Positions 11,070 to 25,457 of a stretch of 64,000 nt of DNA are shown here, piece by piece; within the stretch, counting starts at the first letter, position 1; each line of letters begins with the position of its first letter. The notes beneath the pieces were generated by a model, which worked only from the letters and a program-made list of their open reading frames with translations, made no database searches and was not told the DNA's origin. This DNA comes from Haematobia irritans (taxonomy: Eukaryota > Arthropoda > Insecta > Diptera > Muscidae). The translations under genes were made by a program, and so were the position numbers. The stretch covers positions 68,642,891 through 68,706,890 of the forward strand of contig NC_134398.1 in assembly GCF_050003625.1 (NCBI RefSeq). The letters run 5' to 3'.

Positions 11070-12118
11070 ATATTTTCAAAAACTACGATTTTTCGAATCT
11101 TAGCATTTGCTTACTATTTTGTTATGAAGAAAAACGAATACAAAATTTTGAAATTTGAAAAAATTTTGAAAGTATAATATAAACGGTTCTAAAACGGTTA
11201 CAGACAAATTCTTATATTATCAAAAACCAAGTATTTTACGAAGGTTTGCGACGTTTTTGTAGTATAGTAAAACACGTCGAAAATGTTTGTCAAATACCTT
11301 ACACTTTACGACAGACCATCTCAGGTTATGACTCTAATTCACCTAATTGGTGAACGATCACACAATGCCTTGTTACTAGTCAACATCAATTCAGTAAAAT
11401 AACTAATTTCCCTGCACAGAAAAAAAAATCCGCAGTTAAAATAACGCTAAATTTAACTTATTTTTATTGCAAAAATATCATTTATTGGGTTAAATTGTAT
11501 TATAATATTTTATTTATATTTTATTTATTATTTTTTATGTTCCCCAACTTCATGAAATCTTTCTTTTTTTAAGCATGTTTCCAACATTTTATAATAAAGT
11601 TCAGTATGAACTAAAGCAACAGAAAATTTTCGTACGATTCCCAAAAATACAAAGAATGAACTATTACTGTATGGTTAAAATGGTCATGATGTGGCGCCAA
11701 TGATTTTCTTCTTTACTTTTAGTTTATTTTTTCTTCTATGAGAGGGTGTCATTTAGTGAACTGCAGTTTAAAAGTACAACAAAAAGCATTAATTTTTAAT
11801 GTTTTTAATCACGGTTTCCAAATTTGAAAGTTGTGGAGTACAATTTAGTTCAATTTTTCGCGCGAGTTAGGTGATGTATCGAAATATTGATTAAAAAATA
11901 CATAAAATACATAAAATGTGTCTATTTCAAGCCAAAACTAAATATCAAATTTTCCTGGTTTTAACAACGCTTTGTGGAAATTTCAAAATGTGGAGTACAA
12001 TTTAGTTCAATTTTCGTACGAGTTAGTTTCCCAGCAACAAAATTGAAATTATTCCATAAACATTTATTTTTAAGAGCGAAGTTCTTTTGGACCAGTCTTA
12101 GAAAATACGCTCTGGACA
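11070..12118. other. Unassigned AT-rich stretch with a direct repeat
   Basis: No coding frame is seen. TGTGGAGTACAATTTAGTTC occurs near 11833 and again near 11990 with similar surroundings. Bases 11640-11740 resemble MITE family C. The rest I cannot classify. Confidence 0.4.
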
Positions 12119-12344
12119 ATTAACGTAACGGACATATGTTCCGATATAAACAAAATGTGTTTCGAGCACAATTTTTAAACACAATATATTTAAGTGCAAA
12201 CATGTAATGTTCCTAAACTAGTACTAAATGTTTGGGACACATATGTTAGAATATGTTATGTTTGGGGCATGAATGTTTCATAAAAATAATATATGTGAAT
12301 GTAAGCATATATAAATTTACAAATTTCGAGTAAGCATATATATT
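12119..12344 (-). mobile_element. ACAT element terminal fragment, reversed
   Basis: Reverse complement of the right arm seen at 18466-18660 (ATATCGGAACATATG, TGCCCCAAACAT-type blocks). Together with 13641-13786 and 15557-15697 it is what remains of one reversed ACAT copy, with later elements inserted in it. Confidence 0.55.
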
Positions 12345-12484
12345 TGTGATCAAAGATAATAGAGAGAAGAAGATGGGAGATTGGCTGCTGAGCACATCAA
12401 ACCATTTACCGTGCTAGGCCCATACTTTTCGTTTATCGAACCAAACGCATATACGACAAGTACGAAGGCGGTTCGGACACTTCT
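12345..12484. repeat. hAT-type MITE (CAAAGACAATA family), truncated
   Basis: It starts CAAAGATAATAGAG and contains GATTGGCTGCTGAGCACATC, matching the complete copies at 38541-38905 and 43743-44084. The right part is missing. Confidence 0.6.
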
Positions 12485-12489
12485 TAGCC

Positions 12490-13605
<1,116 letters not shown>

Positions 13606-13640
13606 CTGAATTGATTTCGATGATTTTTTGCAGGTACCAA

Positions 13641-13786
13641 AAACAGTTTTTTGTTACAAAATTGTTATTTTTGCTATAAAAAATAATATTTTATTCACTT
13701 TTCTGACAGTAAATCTTTAATAACCCACATTTCGAAGTTTCATTATAAAAATTTTGTATAGTATAAATATAAATGTGTAAATTAAA
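13641..13786 (-). mobile_element. ACAT element inner fragment, reversed
   Basis: Matches 17450-17620 in reverse (AACCCACATTTCGAAGTTTC and TTGTTACAAAATTGTTATT). It is cut at 13787 by the start of the reversed DINE. Confidence 0.6.
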
Positions 13787-14771
13787 AACAAGTATATACG
13801 GCCGTAAGTTCAGTCAGACAGAATTTTATGTACCCTCCACTTCTTAACATCGTTTTCTAAATTATGAGTTAGTCCATACGTAGTATATATTAGACAAAAA
13901 AGGTATGTATAGGTAAGTCTACAAATAATTACGAATCGATATGGACTTTTGCACGCTACGTAGAGAGCCAGAATTGAAATATGGGGGTCGCTTATATGGG
14001 GACTATATCCAATTATGAACTTGATATGGACCAATTTTTGTGTGATTGCGGATCGATTTATCTGAGGGCCATAAATAACTATAGACCGATATGGACCTAG
14101 TTAGTCATGGTTGTTAACGGCCATATACTAGCACAATGTACCAAATTTCAACTGACTCGGATGAAATTTGCTCCTCCAAAAGGCTCCAAATCTCGGGATC
14201 GGTTTATATGGAGGCTATATATGATTATGGACTGATATGGACCACTTTTGGCACGGTTGTTAGAGACCATATACTAACACTAAGTACCAAATTTCAATCA
14301 GATTGGATGAATTTTGCTTCTCCAAAAGGCACCGGAGGTTAAATCTGGGGATCGGTTTATATGGGGGCTATATATAATTATGGACTGATATGAACCAATT
14401 CCTGCATGGTTGCTGGATACCATATACTAACATCACGTACCAAATTTCAAACGAATCGGATGAATTTTGCTCATCCAAGGGGCTCCGGAGATCAAATCTG
14501 GGGATTGGTTTATATGGGGGCTATATATAATTATGGACCGATTTCGACCAATTTTCGCATGGATGTTTGAGGCCATATATTTCAAATTTCAACTGAATCA
14601 GTTGAATTTTGGTCTTCCAAGAGGCTCCTGAGGTCAAATCCGGTGATCGGTTTATCTGGGGGCTATATATAATTATGGAATCTAGGGATCGGTTTATAGG
14701 GGGGCTATATATAATTATGGATCGATGTGCATGGTTGTTAGAGATCATATGCTAACACCATGTACCAAGTT
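13787..14771 (-). mobile_element. DINE (2549-type), reversed and 5'-truncated
   Basis: On the minus strand the 3' end reads GTACATAAAATTC-type, then ACGGCCGTATATACTTG. Units of the 153-bp repeat run back to about 14770, where the ITmD37E relic begins. The palindromic ACGGCCGT is kept; the hairpin is degraded. Confidence 0.7.
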
Positions 14772-15556
14772 TCAAAACAGTACGGAACAACCGTGTTTCT
14801 TCAGGAAACGCAGCAGACGTTTATTCAAACACTCTTTCACGTAAATTTCTTGGTTGACAGTCCCGGAAGCTATGAAAATGCTGCTTTTCAAGCCAAAGGT
14901 ACAGATGGCTTGCCAAACCAAATATTTCTTTGCGAAATTTGACAGTTTTATGTGCTTGAAAATATCTGCTACCTTTCCCCTTCCTTTTGCCGTATAAAAC
15001 TCCTGTCCCAGAAGCTGCTTGTAGTCGGTTTTGACGTAGGTTTCGTCGTCCATTACCACGCAGTCAAACTTCGTCAGCATCGTCGTGTACAGCCTCTGGG
15101 GTCGCGCTTTGGCCGTCGTATTTTGTTTATCATCGCGATTTGGAGTTACTACCTTCTTGTAAGTCGATAGTCCGGCTCGTTTTTTGGCTCGATGCACGGT
15201 TGTAGACGATACACCCAGCTTATTTGCGGCATCTCGTCGCAGCGGCTTCCGGTTTTCGATTTCCCCCCGATCCAGACTTCCTGGCTGTCGACAAACGTTC
15301 CCCAAACACTTTAATTACATTTGTAACGGTTGATTTGACAACTTTTAGCGATTTTGCCAGCTTTGCGTGCGAGTAGCTCGGATTTTCCCGATGCGCGAGC
15401 AAAATTTTGATACGCTGCTCTTCTTGCTTGGACGGCATTTTGACAACTGAAGAGTGAATTCCAAAATCAAAATAGCAGCAACATTCTACACACACACCTT
15501 CAAAATGAGGGGTGTTCAAGTTTATATTGACCAAATTTTGACCGTATCACCCTTTA
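14772..15556 (-). pseudogene. Tc1/mariner ITmD37E-like transposase relic
   Basis: From the right, the terminal repeat (AGGGTGATACGGTCAAAATT on the minus strand) abuts TA. A frame from about 15455 encodes an N-terminal helix-turn-helix (KLAKSLKVVKSTVTNVIKVF). A shift near 15250-15300 leads into a second frame. That frame has a second HTH (NKLGVSSTTVHRAKKRAG) and the catalytic start FDCVVMDDETYV, holding the first Asp. The reading stops at GCSVLF, just before where the second Asp would lie, because the rest is lost at the junction with the DINE. It is therefore inactive. The ITmD37E assignment rests on the MDDETYV context and is my inference. Confidence 0.75.
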
Positions 15557-15697
15557 TAACGATAACTGTCTATTGATGACCATAACAGCTACGTATCCCA
15601 GTGGTTAGTGTGTTGGCTTACAAACTGTATGGTCCTCGGTTCGTTCTCCGTCCAGGCGAAAGGTAAAATTTAAAAAGTTTATAAAATTGAATAATTT
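15557..15697 (+). mobile_element. ACAT fragment with tRNA-like module A
   Basis: TACGTATCCCAGTGG (A-box-like) and CTCGGTTCGTTCTCC (B-box-like) lie at about 15592-15665, with a TAC triplet in the anticodon position. It is the reverse complement of the module at 17162-17240. The fragment stops abruptly at 15697, where P-element sequence begins. There is no cloverleaf acceptor pairing, so it is not a tRNA gene. Confidence 0.6.
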
Positions 15698-16116
15698 CTT
15701 CACCTGACCATTCAATTTTTTGACTTTTTGCAGCGAAAAAAATATTTTTATAGGTTACGTATAGACATGTCTAGAACCATTACATGTCCATAAAGACCAT
15801 GTACATTACTTTCGTGACCATTTAATTTTTTAACTTTTTTGAAGCGAAAAGAATTTTATAAAAACATTGAGCCGGTACACACTATTTTCATTTTGGGCGT
15901 CAGTCGTATGTTGATTGTTGCTTGGAATGGACTAGGCTTGCCAGATTTCAAATTGGCAAAGCCAGTACATTCAAGAAAAAAACCAGTACATTTTTATTTT
16001 AGCAATAAAAATATAAACAATTCAACAATAAACATTAAATGATTAAATAATAAAAAGAGATCTTCTATTTGAATAAAAAAAGATTTTTACTCTTCCTTCA
16101 TATTGTTATATATAGA

Positions 16117-16334
16117 GGTGAGTATTAAGATGGAGTTTAGCTGCTAAAACCAAAAACAAAAATGTAAAAGTAGAATAAAATTACAACTTTTTTTAAACAA
16201 ATTATATTAAAATTTTGTTGGGAATGGTCCAATGCAACAATTTAAAAGGTTTGTTTGCTTTAAAATGAATTATTAAAGAAAAGTAACTGTGAAAAAATGG
16301 TTATTTTATCGGCTAAACTCGAACTTAATACCCA
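16117..16334. repeat. MITE R
   Basis: The termini are GGTGAGTATTAAG and CGAACTTAATACCCAC, inverted relative to each other. The cleaner copy is 48348-48577. Remnants of the right terminus also occur inside the ACAT copies (for example AAACTCGAACTT near 17915 and 21590). Confidence 0.6.
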
Positions 16335-16868
16335 CATTTAATTAATAATAAATAATTAATATTAATAAAGCTTCAAAATAATATAAATTTATAAATATTT
16401 GTCATTCGTTTGTACATGTATGGCTATACTGTTCATGCCTTCCTGAGTTTAAAAAAATTGCTGCACGTATACTCCAAATTGTTTTTTATTAAGCTTATAG
16501 CGCCCTTTTCTCCAAAAATTTAACATTAAGCCGAATATTCTCTCAGCAGCGGAATTTGAATGGGGAATCTAAAAAATGAATTTACAAATTTTATAAAAAT
16601 TGGGAAAAGTTCCGCTATTTAAAAAATCTTTCCATTTATCCTCAACAGATTTTTCCTTCGTAATGCCTTTAACAATTTTTTAAGCATATTGGTGAATTCA
16701 TATAATATCTAAGTCAAAACCAGGTATTGCAAACACGTGAGTTATTTCTGCGAACGCATTAAAAGAAATGTTGGGATTTAAGTTAAAAATTGAAAGTTTT
16801 TCAAATTTATTATTATTCAAATCAAACCGCTCTTTTACATATTCATTTATATAAGATACAAACTCATT

Positions 16869-18685
16869 CACCCTTAAAAAATCATTTTTCTAACATATGT
16901 TCCAAACATATTTTGCAGGAAGCACATATATTATTGGATACTGTCGAAACATTGATATGTTTGTTTTATGTGAACTTATTATATGTTTGAAAGCATTTTG
17001 AGCCCAAAAATGTTATATGCTTGGAAGAATTTTTTCCCAAAGAAGATTGTGTTCATCCCCTAACATAATTTTCACTTTCACGAAATTTTTTAGTTCTTGG
17101 CACCTTCTTCTGTAATACAAATAATGTTGAAGAAATTATTCAATTTTATAAATTTTTCCTTTCGCCTGAACGGAGAATCGAACCGAGGACCATACAGTTT
17201 GTAAGCCAACACACTATCCACTGGGCTACGTAGCTGTTATAGTCACCAGTAGACAATTATCGTTATAAGTTACATTTATATAGCATAGTTTGCAGCGCCC
17301 ACGAGCCCATGCAAACATAACATTATTTAACAGAAACATGCATTTGTTAGCCACGTGGAGCAGTGGTTAGCATGTCTGCCTTGCATGCAAAGGGTCGTGG
17401 GTTCAATCCCTGCTCCGACCGAACATCATTTTTTTTTTAATTTATTCATTTGTATTTATACTATATAAAATTTTTATAATGAAACTTCGAAATGTGGGTT
17501 ATTAAAGATTTACAGTCAGAAAAGAACAGTGCTTGATATAAACGAAATGGACATAGCTTTTTTATTTTATATTATTTTTTTATTGTAAAAATAACAATTT
17601 TGTAACAAAAAACTGTTTCTGGTATAAAAGTTTGAAATTTTGGAAGGAATTCAAAAACTTTAACAAAAGAAGAACGTGGTGTCGAGAATAAACATATATA
17701 AATAATTTTATAATATACACATGCATTTGTTTAGGCGTGAACAGTTTTTTTTTTACCAGCATTTAACACCATTTTAAATGCATTTAAAACTTATCGTGTT
17801 TTGTACTTAATTTCATTTTTTACCTTTAATACCGGTATTTTTTGCCTTTTACTTTTCTTTAATAATTCATTGTAAAGAAAAAAAGAAAAAAACTTATTCA
17901 ATTGTTTTCGCTGCAAAACTCGAACTTGCCCGCTTTTATATTTGAAGGTGTCCGTCAACTCCTCTTGGACTACTTAATAAAGAGGAACTAAACTTTGTTT
18001 TTATACATTTTACTATTTAATTTTTTCAATATTTCCTCCTTTTTTCATTTTTAATTTAATTGTGCCCCTAATGCCAAAATGAAAAACAAACACATGTCCA
18101 CACATACATAAAATGCTGCTCTCAAGGCGAAAACACATGCTGTTTTTTTTCAAATGTCTATTCTCTTGGTTCCGAATCTCTATTCTCTTTACTCGGAATA
18201 CTCATTCTAATATTCAAATTAAATAATATTTAGACTTAAGCATATCAAATTTTTGGTCTTATCATAAAACAGTTTTCCGAAACAACATAACATACAACCG
18301 GTTTCACAGAAATTGCTCTCTTTTCATTCTCTCGCTGTGTTATGTTGATATCTTTCGTCAACCCTCCCGGTTTCCATCTCTATTTCTTTCTCTATACTCT
18401 CTCTCTCTCTCTCACTATCGCTCACTGAATAAAATATCACAACATATATATGTTTAATCGAAATTTGTAAATGTATATATGTTTACATTCATACATATTA
18501 TTTTTATGAAACATTCATGTCCCAAACATAATATATTCTAACATATTAACATATGTGTCCCAAACATTTAATGTTAGTTTAGGAACATAACATGTTTGCA
18601 CTTAAATATATTGTGTTAAAAAATTGTGCCCGAAACACATTTTGTTTATATCGGAACATATGAAAAACATATTTTTCTAACAGTG
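16869..18685 (+). mobile_element. ACAT element copy 1 (two divergent tRNA-like modules)
   Basis: It starts CACCC and ends CTAACAGTG, with TT on both sides. The arms are dense in ACATATG/CATATGT words (TTCCAAACATATTTTGC; GGAACATATGAAAAACATAT). Module A is on the minus strand at about 17162-17243 (TAGCCCAGTGG, GGTTCGATTCT). Module B is on the plus strand at about 17344-17424 (TGGAGCAGTGG, GGGTTCAATCC, TGC in the anticodon place). The two point away from each other across a spacer of about 100 bp. There is no protein. It is nested in the hAT-like element. Confidence 0.7.
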
Positions 18686-18839
18686 TTTGCGCGTTTCTGG
18701 AACAACAAAATTTCTTGTTTGTTTTCAGAATTTGAGCAAAATTTTACAGCTAAAAAACCCATAAAATTGTTCGCTTTTGTTGTTGTTGTTGATATTGAAT
18801 TTCCTACATTGTGCACTTGGTCAAGATAAGTTCATGTTG

Positions 18840-19850
18840 GACTGCTGGAGCAAGTGATAGCCATCTTGTTGGTACATGACGTAGCGTTTCAGACCATTCT
18901 ATTTCGCAAAATACAAACATTTCTTTGAGATTCGCTGTCTTCTTGGTAGAAGTTGAAAACTCGTTAAAATTTTTATAATATTGTTTCCGATATCGAACTT
19001 TTAAATGTTTAATGCATTTTTGAAAGCATTATTTAAAACATGTCAAAGGCAATCCATACCAATAATGCGCTGTTGACTTTTTTGAAGTTCTACAAACACA
19101 CTTTTTTATATCCAAAGTTTTAATTTGCATTGTCGGCACAAAAACTGGTAATGTTCGCAATATTAAGACCATGAAACTCCAATTTGGATTTTAAAGGATT
19201 TGCAATATCCAAGGACATTTCAGATTCAATTTAGAAAAGCTTAAAAGTTTTGTATAAATTCCTTTTTCTTTGTAATATAGTATTACCACAGGAAATGTTT
19301 TGATATTACCTTTATTGGAAGCATCTATAGCCACTGAAAATGGGTGGTCATCAGCCAAATTCTTCAAATCAATCGAATATTTAGCAAGTATATTACGAAC
19401 GATTTTAGCCAGTTTTGTTTTTCCGCAAGTGAAATCGGAGACCACTTTTGAATCTGCAAACATTTGCTTCACCAGTTTACCTGTGCAATCTGCGGATTGG
19501 TAACTGTGGCTATGCATCACGGTGCGAAGGCAAAGACAGCTTCTAACTGATATTAACTGACTGTTCTCAATATTCATTTTATCTCTTGACGATTTCATGT
19601 GTCGTTTGATATCTGTTAAGCCTCCATTCGCAATTGAGAATTTTTAGCCACACGTCGTACATTTTGCCATATTGGCGTCATTTTTCCTGGCAATCCAATT
19701 AAATTGAGTTCTACAGATTTCTTTGAACTTGTTGTTTCTTCTTTTCCTCAGTTTTCTCTTTCCTAAAGCCTCACATGTGCTTACATCGGAGTTTGAAGAG
19801 AGACAGTCGCCAGAAGGTAACTCAACATCCATATCTAAAGAAAGAAACAA
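18840..19850 (-). pseudogene. hAT-like (BED finger) transposase pseudogene
   Basis: From 19850 downwards one frame encodes a BED-type finger (NWIARKNDANMAKCTTCG, then after one in-frame stop at 19644-19646, GGLTDIKRHMKSS). It continues into the catalytic start HPFSVAIDASNKGNIKTFPV. Below 19190 the signal continues with shifts and stops: FCADNAN near 19130-19150, then GMDCL and HVLNNAFKNAL near 19050-19080. These motifs occur in order in hAT-like proteins annotated as BED zinc-finger or ZBED-like. The enzyme would bind and excise the element ends. At least three lesions make it non-functional. The nearest named subfamily is uncertain. Confidence 0.7.
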
Positions 19851-20609
19851 CTTTTATTTTTGTTAAAATGAAATATTTATATACATACCTTAAACAAAAT
19901 AATTAGACACGATTAAATGTTTTCTCGTATTTAAAATGATTTTATGAAAAATTTGGCGCGACAAACTCTGGTGTAATTGACCAATAGAAATGGAAAACGA
20001 ATGACTAAAGTATCAGCTGACTTTCGATTTAGGGCCGATACCAATGTTGGCCGCTTTTACTTCACAATGAGACCTAAATATATATATAAGATGAAGGAAT
20101 TAATACTGTACGTTCCTTTTGCTAAAATTTGTTCTAAATCCAATGCTAAAAATTTTTATTCTGTTATCAGTACATTTGGAAAACCAGTACAATTGCCAAA
20201 AACCAGTACGTCTGGCAAGCCTAGAATGGACGGAGAATATGGAATTATTGTGTTTTGTGTTAATTTATTTATTCAGAAATGGTGCATGGTTTGATTACTT
20301 ATTTTTGGAATTGTACCAAACTAGAGTTTTTAAAATATGTGATGTTTGTTTGCACAACATTATAAATACAAATAAACAATGAATTAGTTTATAAATAAAT
20401 TAATAAAGCTAATATTGTGTTTTCTTTTCTCATGTGGCGTCCTTTTTTCGACGAAGAAAAAAAGCAGCAAAAATAGCTACTATCATATTATTTTGCTCCT
20501 CGAATATGATCGTGAAAATCATGAGTCTTCTCTGCGTGTGGATATAACACAAGTAGGAGAAAACGTATTCAGATTATAGTTTTAAAATAAGCTCTAAATT
20601 TAAACTATA

Positions 20610-22403
20610 CACCCTCAAAAAAAATCGCTTCTTTAACATATGTTCCAAACATATTTTGCAGGAAGCACATATATTATTGCATACTGCCGAAACATTAATA
20701 TGTTTGTTTTATGTGAACATATTATATGTTTGGAAGCATTTTGAGCCAAAAATATTATATGCTTGGAAGAATTTTTCCCAAACACGATTGTGCTCATTCC
20801 CTAACATACTCGTAATTTTCACTTCCACGAAATTTTTTAGTTATTGGAACCTTTCTCTGTAATACAAATAATGTTGAAGAAATTATTCACTTTTATAAAT
20901 TTTTTAAATTTTACCTTTCGCCTGCACGGAGAATCGAACCGAGGACCATACAGTTTGTAAGCCAACACACTATTCACTGGGCTACGTAGCTGTTATAGTC
21001 ACCAGTAGATAATTATCGTTTTAAGTTACATTCATATAGCATAGTTTGCAGCGCCCACGAGCCCATGCAAACATAACATTATTTAACAGAAACATACATT
21101 TGTTTGCCACGTGGAGCAGTGGTTAGCATGTCTGCCTTGCATGCAAAGGGTCGTAGGTTCAATCCCTGCTCCGACCGAACATTTTTTTGTTTTGTTTTTT
21201 TTTTTTCATTTACACATTTATATTTATACTATATTAATTTTTTTTAAATGAAACTTCGAAATGTGTGTTATTAAAGATTTATAGTCAATAACAGTGCTTG
21301 ATATAAACGAAATTGACTGATTTTTGGATAAAATATTATAATAACAATAATTGTAATAAAAAACTGTTTTTGTACAAAACTTTAAAATTTGGAAGGAATT
21401 CAAAAACTAACAAAAGAAGAACGTGGAGTCGAGTATAAACATACATACATAATTTTATAATATAAACATAAATTTATTTAGGAGTGAACAGTTTTTTACT
21501 AGCATTTAACACCATCGCTCTAAAATTCCTTTTATTTTTCTTTAATAATTCATTTTAAAGAAAATAAACTTTTTAAATTGTTTTAGCTGTAAAACTCGAA
21601 CTTAATGCCCGCTTTTATATTTGATGGTGTCCGTCAACTCCTCGTGGACTACTTTTTAATAAAGAGGAACTAAAGTTTGTTTTTTTACATTTTACTGTGT
21701 AATTTTTCACTATTTCCTCCTTATTTCATTTTACTGTCCCAACTCTAAAAAGAGTATAGTACCCTTTCGTTATTTTTATGAAGACCCCTGATTTCTTTTA
21801 ACGAACCAAGAAAAAAATTGTGCCCATAATGCCAAAATGATAAACAAAACACATGTCCACACATACATAAAATGCTGCTCTCAAGGCGAAAACATAAGCT
21901 GTTTGTTTTTCAAATGTCTATTCTCTTGGTTCAGAATGTATATTCTCTTTATTCAAATTAAATAATATTTAGACTTAAACATATCAAATTTTTGGCCTTA
22001 TCATAAAACAGTTTTCCGAAACAACATACAAGCGGTTTCACAGAAATTGTTCTTTTTTGACTCTTTTGCTGTGTTATATTGATATCTTTCGTCAACTCTC
22101 CCGGTTTCCATCTCTATTTCTCTCTATACTCTCTCTGTCGCTTTGAATAAAATATCACAACATATGTATGTTTAGTCGAAATTTGTAAATTTATATATGT
22201 TTGTATTCACACATATGATTTTTATGAAACATTGATGCCCCAAACATAATATATTCTAACATATTAACATAGATGTCCCAAACATTTAGTGTTAGTTTAG
22301 GAACATTACATGTTCGCACTTAAATATATTGTGGTTTAAAATCGTGCCCGAAACACATTTTGTTTATATCGGAACATATGAAAAACATATTTTTCTAACA
22401 GTG
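20610..22403 (+). mobile_element. ACAT element copy 2
   Basis: CACCCTCAAAAAAAATCGC at the left and CTAACAGTG at the right, with TA on both sides (20608-20609, 22404-22405). Module A (minus) lies at about 20920-20999 and module B (plus) at about 21113-21178. Its arms are near-identical in layout to copy 1. Confidence 0.75.
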
Positions 22404-24593
22404 TAGGTGACCCTATGGAATGATCCGCCCTTATAGCAACAAAATAGAGAAACTTACTTTTTTCGAAAAAAAAACAGGACATTGTTGCCGCATCCATATA
22501 ATGATTATCTACAGTAGGTAATTGTCGCGAAAACCATGTATTTTGTCTTTGTAAAAATAATTTTCTAGCGGAGAAAAATATATGTTGGAAGTAAGCATTT
22601 AAATGGTTCTCAAATGCCGCAAACATGTTCGATTAATTAAATGATTGCATTTGAGACCATTACATCGGTCGGGAAAATCATGTACCTGACCATTCAATTT
22701 GTTTACTTTTTTATAGGTTACGTATAGACATGTCCAGAACCATTACATGGCCATAAAGACCATGTAAATTTTTTGGTGACCATTTAATTTTTTAATTTTT
22801 TTGCAGCGAAAAGAATTTTATAAAAACATTGAGCAGGTATACACGATTTTTATTTTGCGCGTTAGTCGTGTGTTGATTGTTTCTTGGGATGGGCGGAGAA
22901 TACGGAATTACTGTGTTTTGTGTTAATTTATTTGTTTTGTTTGTTATTGTTGGCTTCTCTTCAATCGTTATTGTTGTTGTTGATCTCAGCTTAAAGCCAT
23001 GCATTGACTAAACTACAAGTGTTGCTTAACCAACAGAGGAAAAGTATGCTTGTCAAATTTATTTGGGCAAAGCCCTATAGACGGCAAGATGGTTGGATGT
23101 ACAGCTGTTTCGGAATTACCACATTCCTCATCAGCATCCTCTACTTGCAGCAAAACTATCAACCAATTATCAGAATAAATTCGGGTAATTCACTCAACCC
23201 AAAGTGAACTGCACCTGAACCTTCCGAAAAAAGGTTTGATAGTCGGCTACTGCCTAAACAAATTTGCAAGCATATCTCTTTTCCTTTGCCAAACTCAAAT
23301 CATCGATTTGAATGTAGTTGGCTGGGTTTGTTTTTGAGCGTGCTTCCTCTCTCTTCATTCGTTTTGTTTGTTATTATTGGCTTCTCTTCAATCGTTAATT
23401 TATTTATTCAGAAGTGGCACGTGGTTTTATGTGAACACAAAAAAGGAAAGTGTAATTGAAAAAAAGTACCTGTTTTTTGTTCTTTTTTGTTTTTTGTTTG
23501 TAATTTATTTTTATTTGCAGTTACATGATGTCTGCGTTGGTACATTTGATGGGCACGAAGTAAATATGGAATGATTACTTATTGTTGAAATTTAACCAAA
23601 ATAGAGTGTGTAAAAATTTGTGATGTTTGCACGACAATATAAATACAAATAAACAATGAATTAGTTTATCTATATATATATATAAAAAGAAGTGTACATT
23701 TTGATTGTCACTCCATAACTCGAGAACCGCTACATAAAATAAAAAATGGCTAAATACGTTTTGTAGAAGACGCAGTGAGGATTGTTAGTAAACAACAAAA
23801 ATTTAAAAGTATTTTCGTTTCGCCGAGATATGGCGATTTTTCTAAACATTACCCGTTTTCATATAAATTTTATGAATGGAAACAACTTTTGTTTTGTTAT
23901 ACAGCATTGCTTGATACGAGTAAACAAAATTACAGGTGGCTGAATACGTTTTGTGTAGCATACAATTAGGATGTTTTTTAATTCAACTGAATATAAAAAC
24001 ACACACACCCTCAAAAAAAAATCGCTTCTGTAACATATACTCCCAAACATATTTTGCTTCAAGCATATAAATTTTTGGGTATTACCCAAACATTTATATG
24101 TTTGATTTCTTCCAATATATAATATGTTTGAAAGCATATTGGTCTAAACAATATAATATGTTTGGGTAGTCTAAGTTCCAAACATTTTGTATTTTTCCAT
24201 CCAAATTCAATAATGTTGTCTTCCAAAAAACTATATGTTCTTATGTGAACATATAATATGTTTGGAAACATTTTGAACCCAAAAATATTATATGCTTAGA
24301 AGAATTTTCTCCCAAAGAAGATTGTGCTCAATTTTTTTTTCTGCCTAATTGTATATTCCCTCACATTTTCTCACTTTTTCTGTAATACAAACACTTTAGA
24401 AGAAATTATTATATTTTATAATTTTTTTAATTTTACTTTTTGCCGGACGGGGATTCGAACAGCGGACCACACAGTTTGTAAGCCAGCACACTAACCACTG
24501 GCCTACGTAGCTGTTATGGTCATCAAGAGATAATTATCGTTATAAGTTATATTTATATAGCATAGCTTGCGGCGCCCACGAGCCGATGCAAAC

Positions 24594-24650
24594 ATAACAT
24601 TGTTTAACAACATAACATTGTTTAACAACATAACATTGTTAAACATACAT
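24594..24650 (+). repeat. 18-bp tandem repeat, three copies
   Basis: ATAACATTGTTTAACAAC is repeated three times between the two tRNA-like modules of ACAT copy 3. The other copies have one unit here. Confidence 0.85.
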
Positions 24651-25457
24651 TTGTTGGCAGCGTGGAGCAGTGGTTGGTCGTCCGCCTTGCGTGACAGGGG
24701 ACCTGGGTTCGATCCCTGCTTTGACCAACACCATTTTTTTTAAATATATTTTTTAACATATATTCCAGATACGTTCGGAAGTTCCCGAAAAGGTGTTCAG
24801 CATTACATACTATTATATTAAACTTTTACTACGAAATTGTAAAGTGTGTTTTATAAAAGACTTAAAGTCAGAAAAGAAAAGTGCTTGATATAAACGAAAT
24901 GGACTGAGTTCAAATCAAATATTATTTTTTTATTGCAACTATAAAAATTGTGTAACAAATAAAGGTTTTTGTATACAAGTTTAAAATTTTCGAGGAAATT
25001 CAAAAACTCTTACAAAAGAAGAACGTGAGTCGAGTATATATAAATATTTTTCCATCGAATCCTAAGGTTAACGATAACCATTCAAAAGTACATTATATTT
25101 AAATTCTAAACAGTAATTTTAAAACAGCACATAAATTTATTTTGGTGCTGTTTTAATTTAATTCTTAAGGCCGGTATAAATTGGCATTATCACGTTAAAA
25201 TGGCCATGTTTACCCTTTTACTTCTCTTTAATAATTTCTTTTAAAGAAGATAAAATTATTCAATTGTTGCTTTGGATCTTTCCCCACCATGTTATAATAC
25301 AATTTACCGGAAAAAATTTTAATGTTATTCTGGTTTTGCCGATAAAATGAGAAATAATTTTAGCGGCAAAACTCGATCTCAATGCCCACTTTTATTTTCG
25401 AAAAAATCCGTCAACTCCTCTTGGACTACTCATTAATAAAGAGGAACTAATCTTTGT

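Larger units (their letters stand above)
15933..20223 (-). mobile_element. hAT-like element with BED-finger transposase relic
   Basis: The inverted ends are TAGGCTTGCCAGA/TCTGGCAAGCCTA, flanked by the 8-bp duplication GAATGGAC (15925-15932 and 20224-20231). The paralogous uninterrupted site is at about 22887-22894 in P copy 2. It carries the transposase relic at 18840-19850 and nested MITE R and ACAT copy 1. Confidence 0.85.
15698..20560. mobile_element. P element copy 1 (split by a hAT-like element)
   Basis: Flanking blocks 15698-15932 (CCTGACCATTCAATTTTTTG, GTCTAGAACCATTACATG) and 20224-20560 (GAATATGGAATTATTGTG, TGTGTTTTCTTTTCTCATG) match P copy 2 (about 22660-23668 and 27374-27740) and the short P at 55959-57300. 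A deletion of about 200 bp lies near 20460. No gene is recognised. Confidence 0.6.

Noticed and set aside
17162..24730. tRNA-like sequences as functional tRNA genes
   Set aside because: A and B boxes are present, but the acceptor and other stems do not pair properly and the units recur inside repeats.
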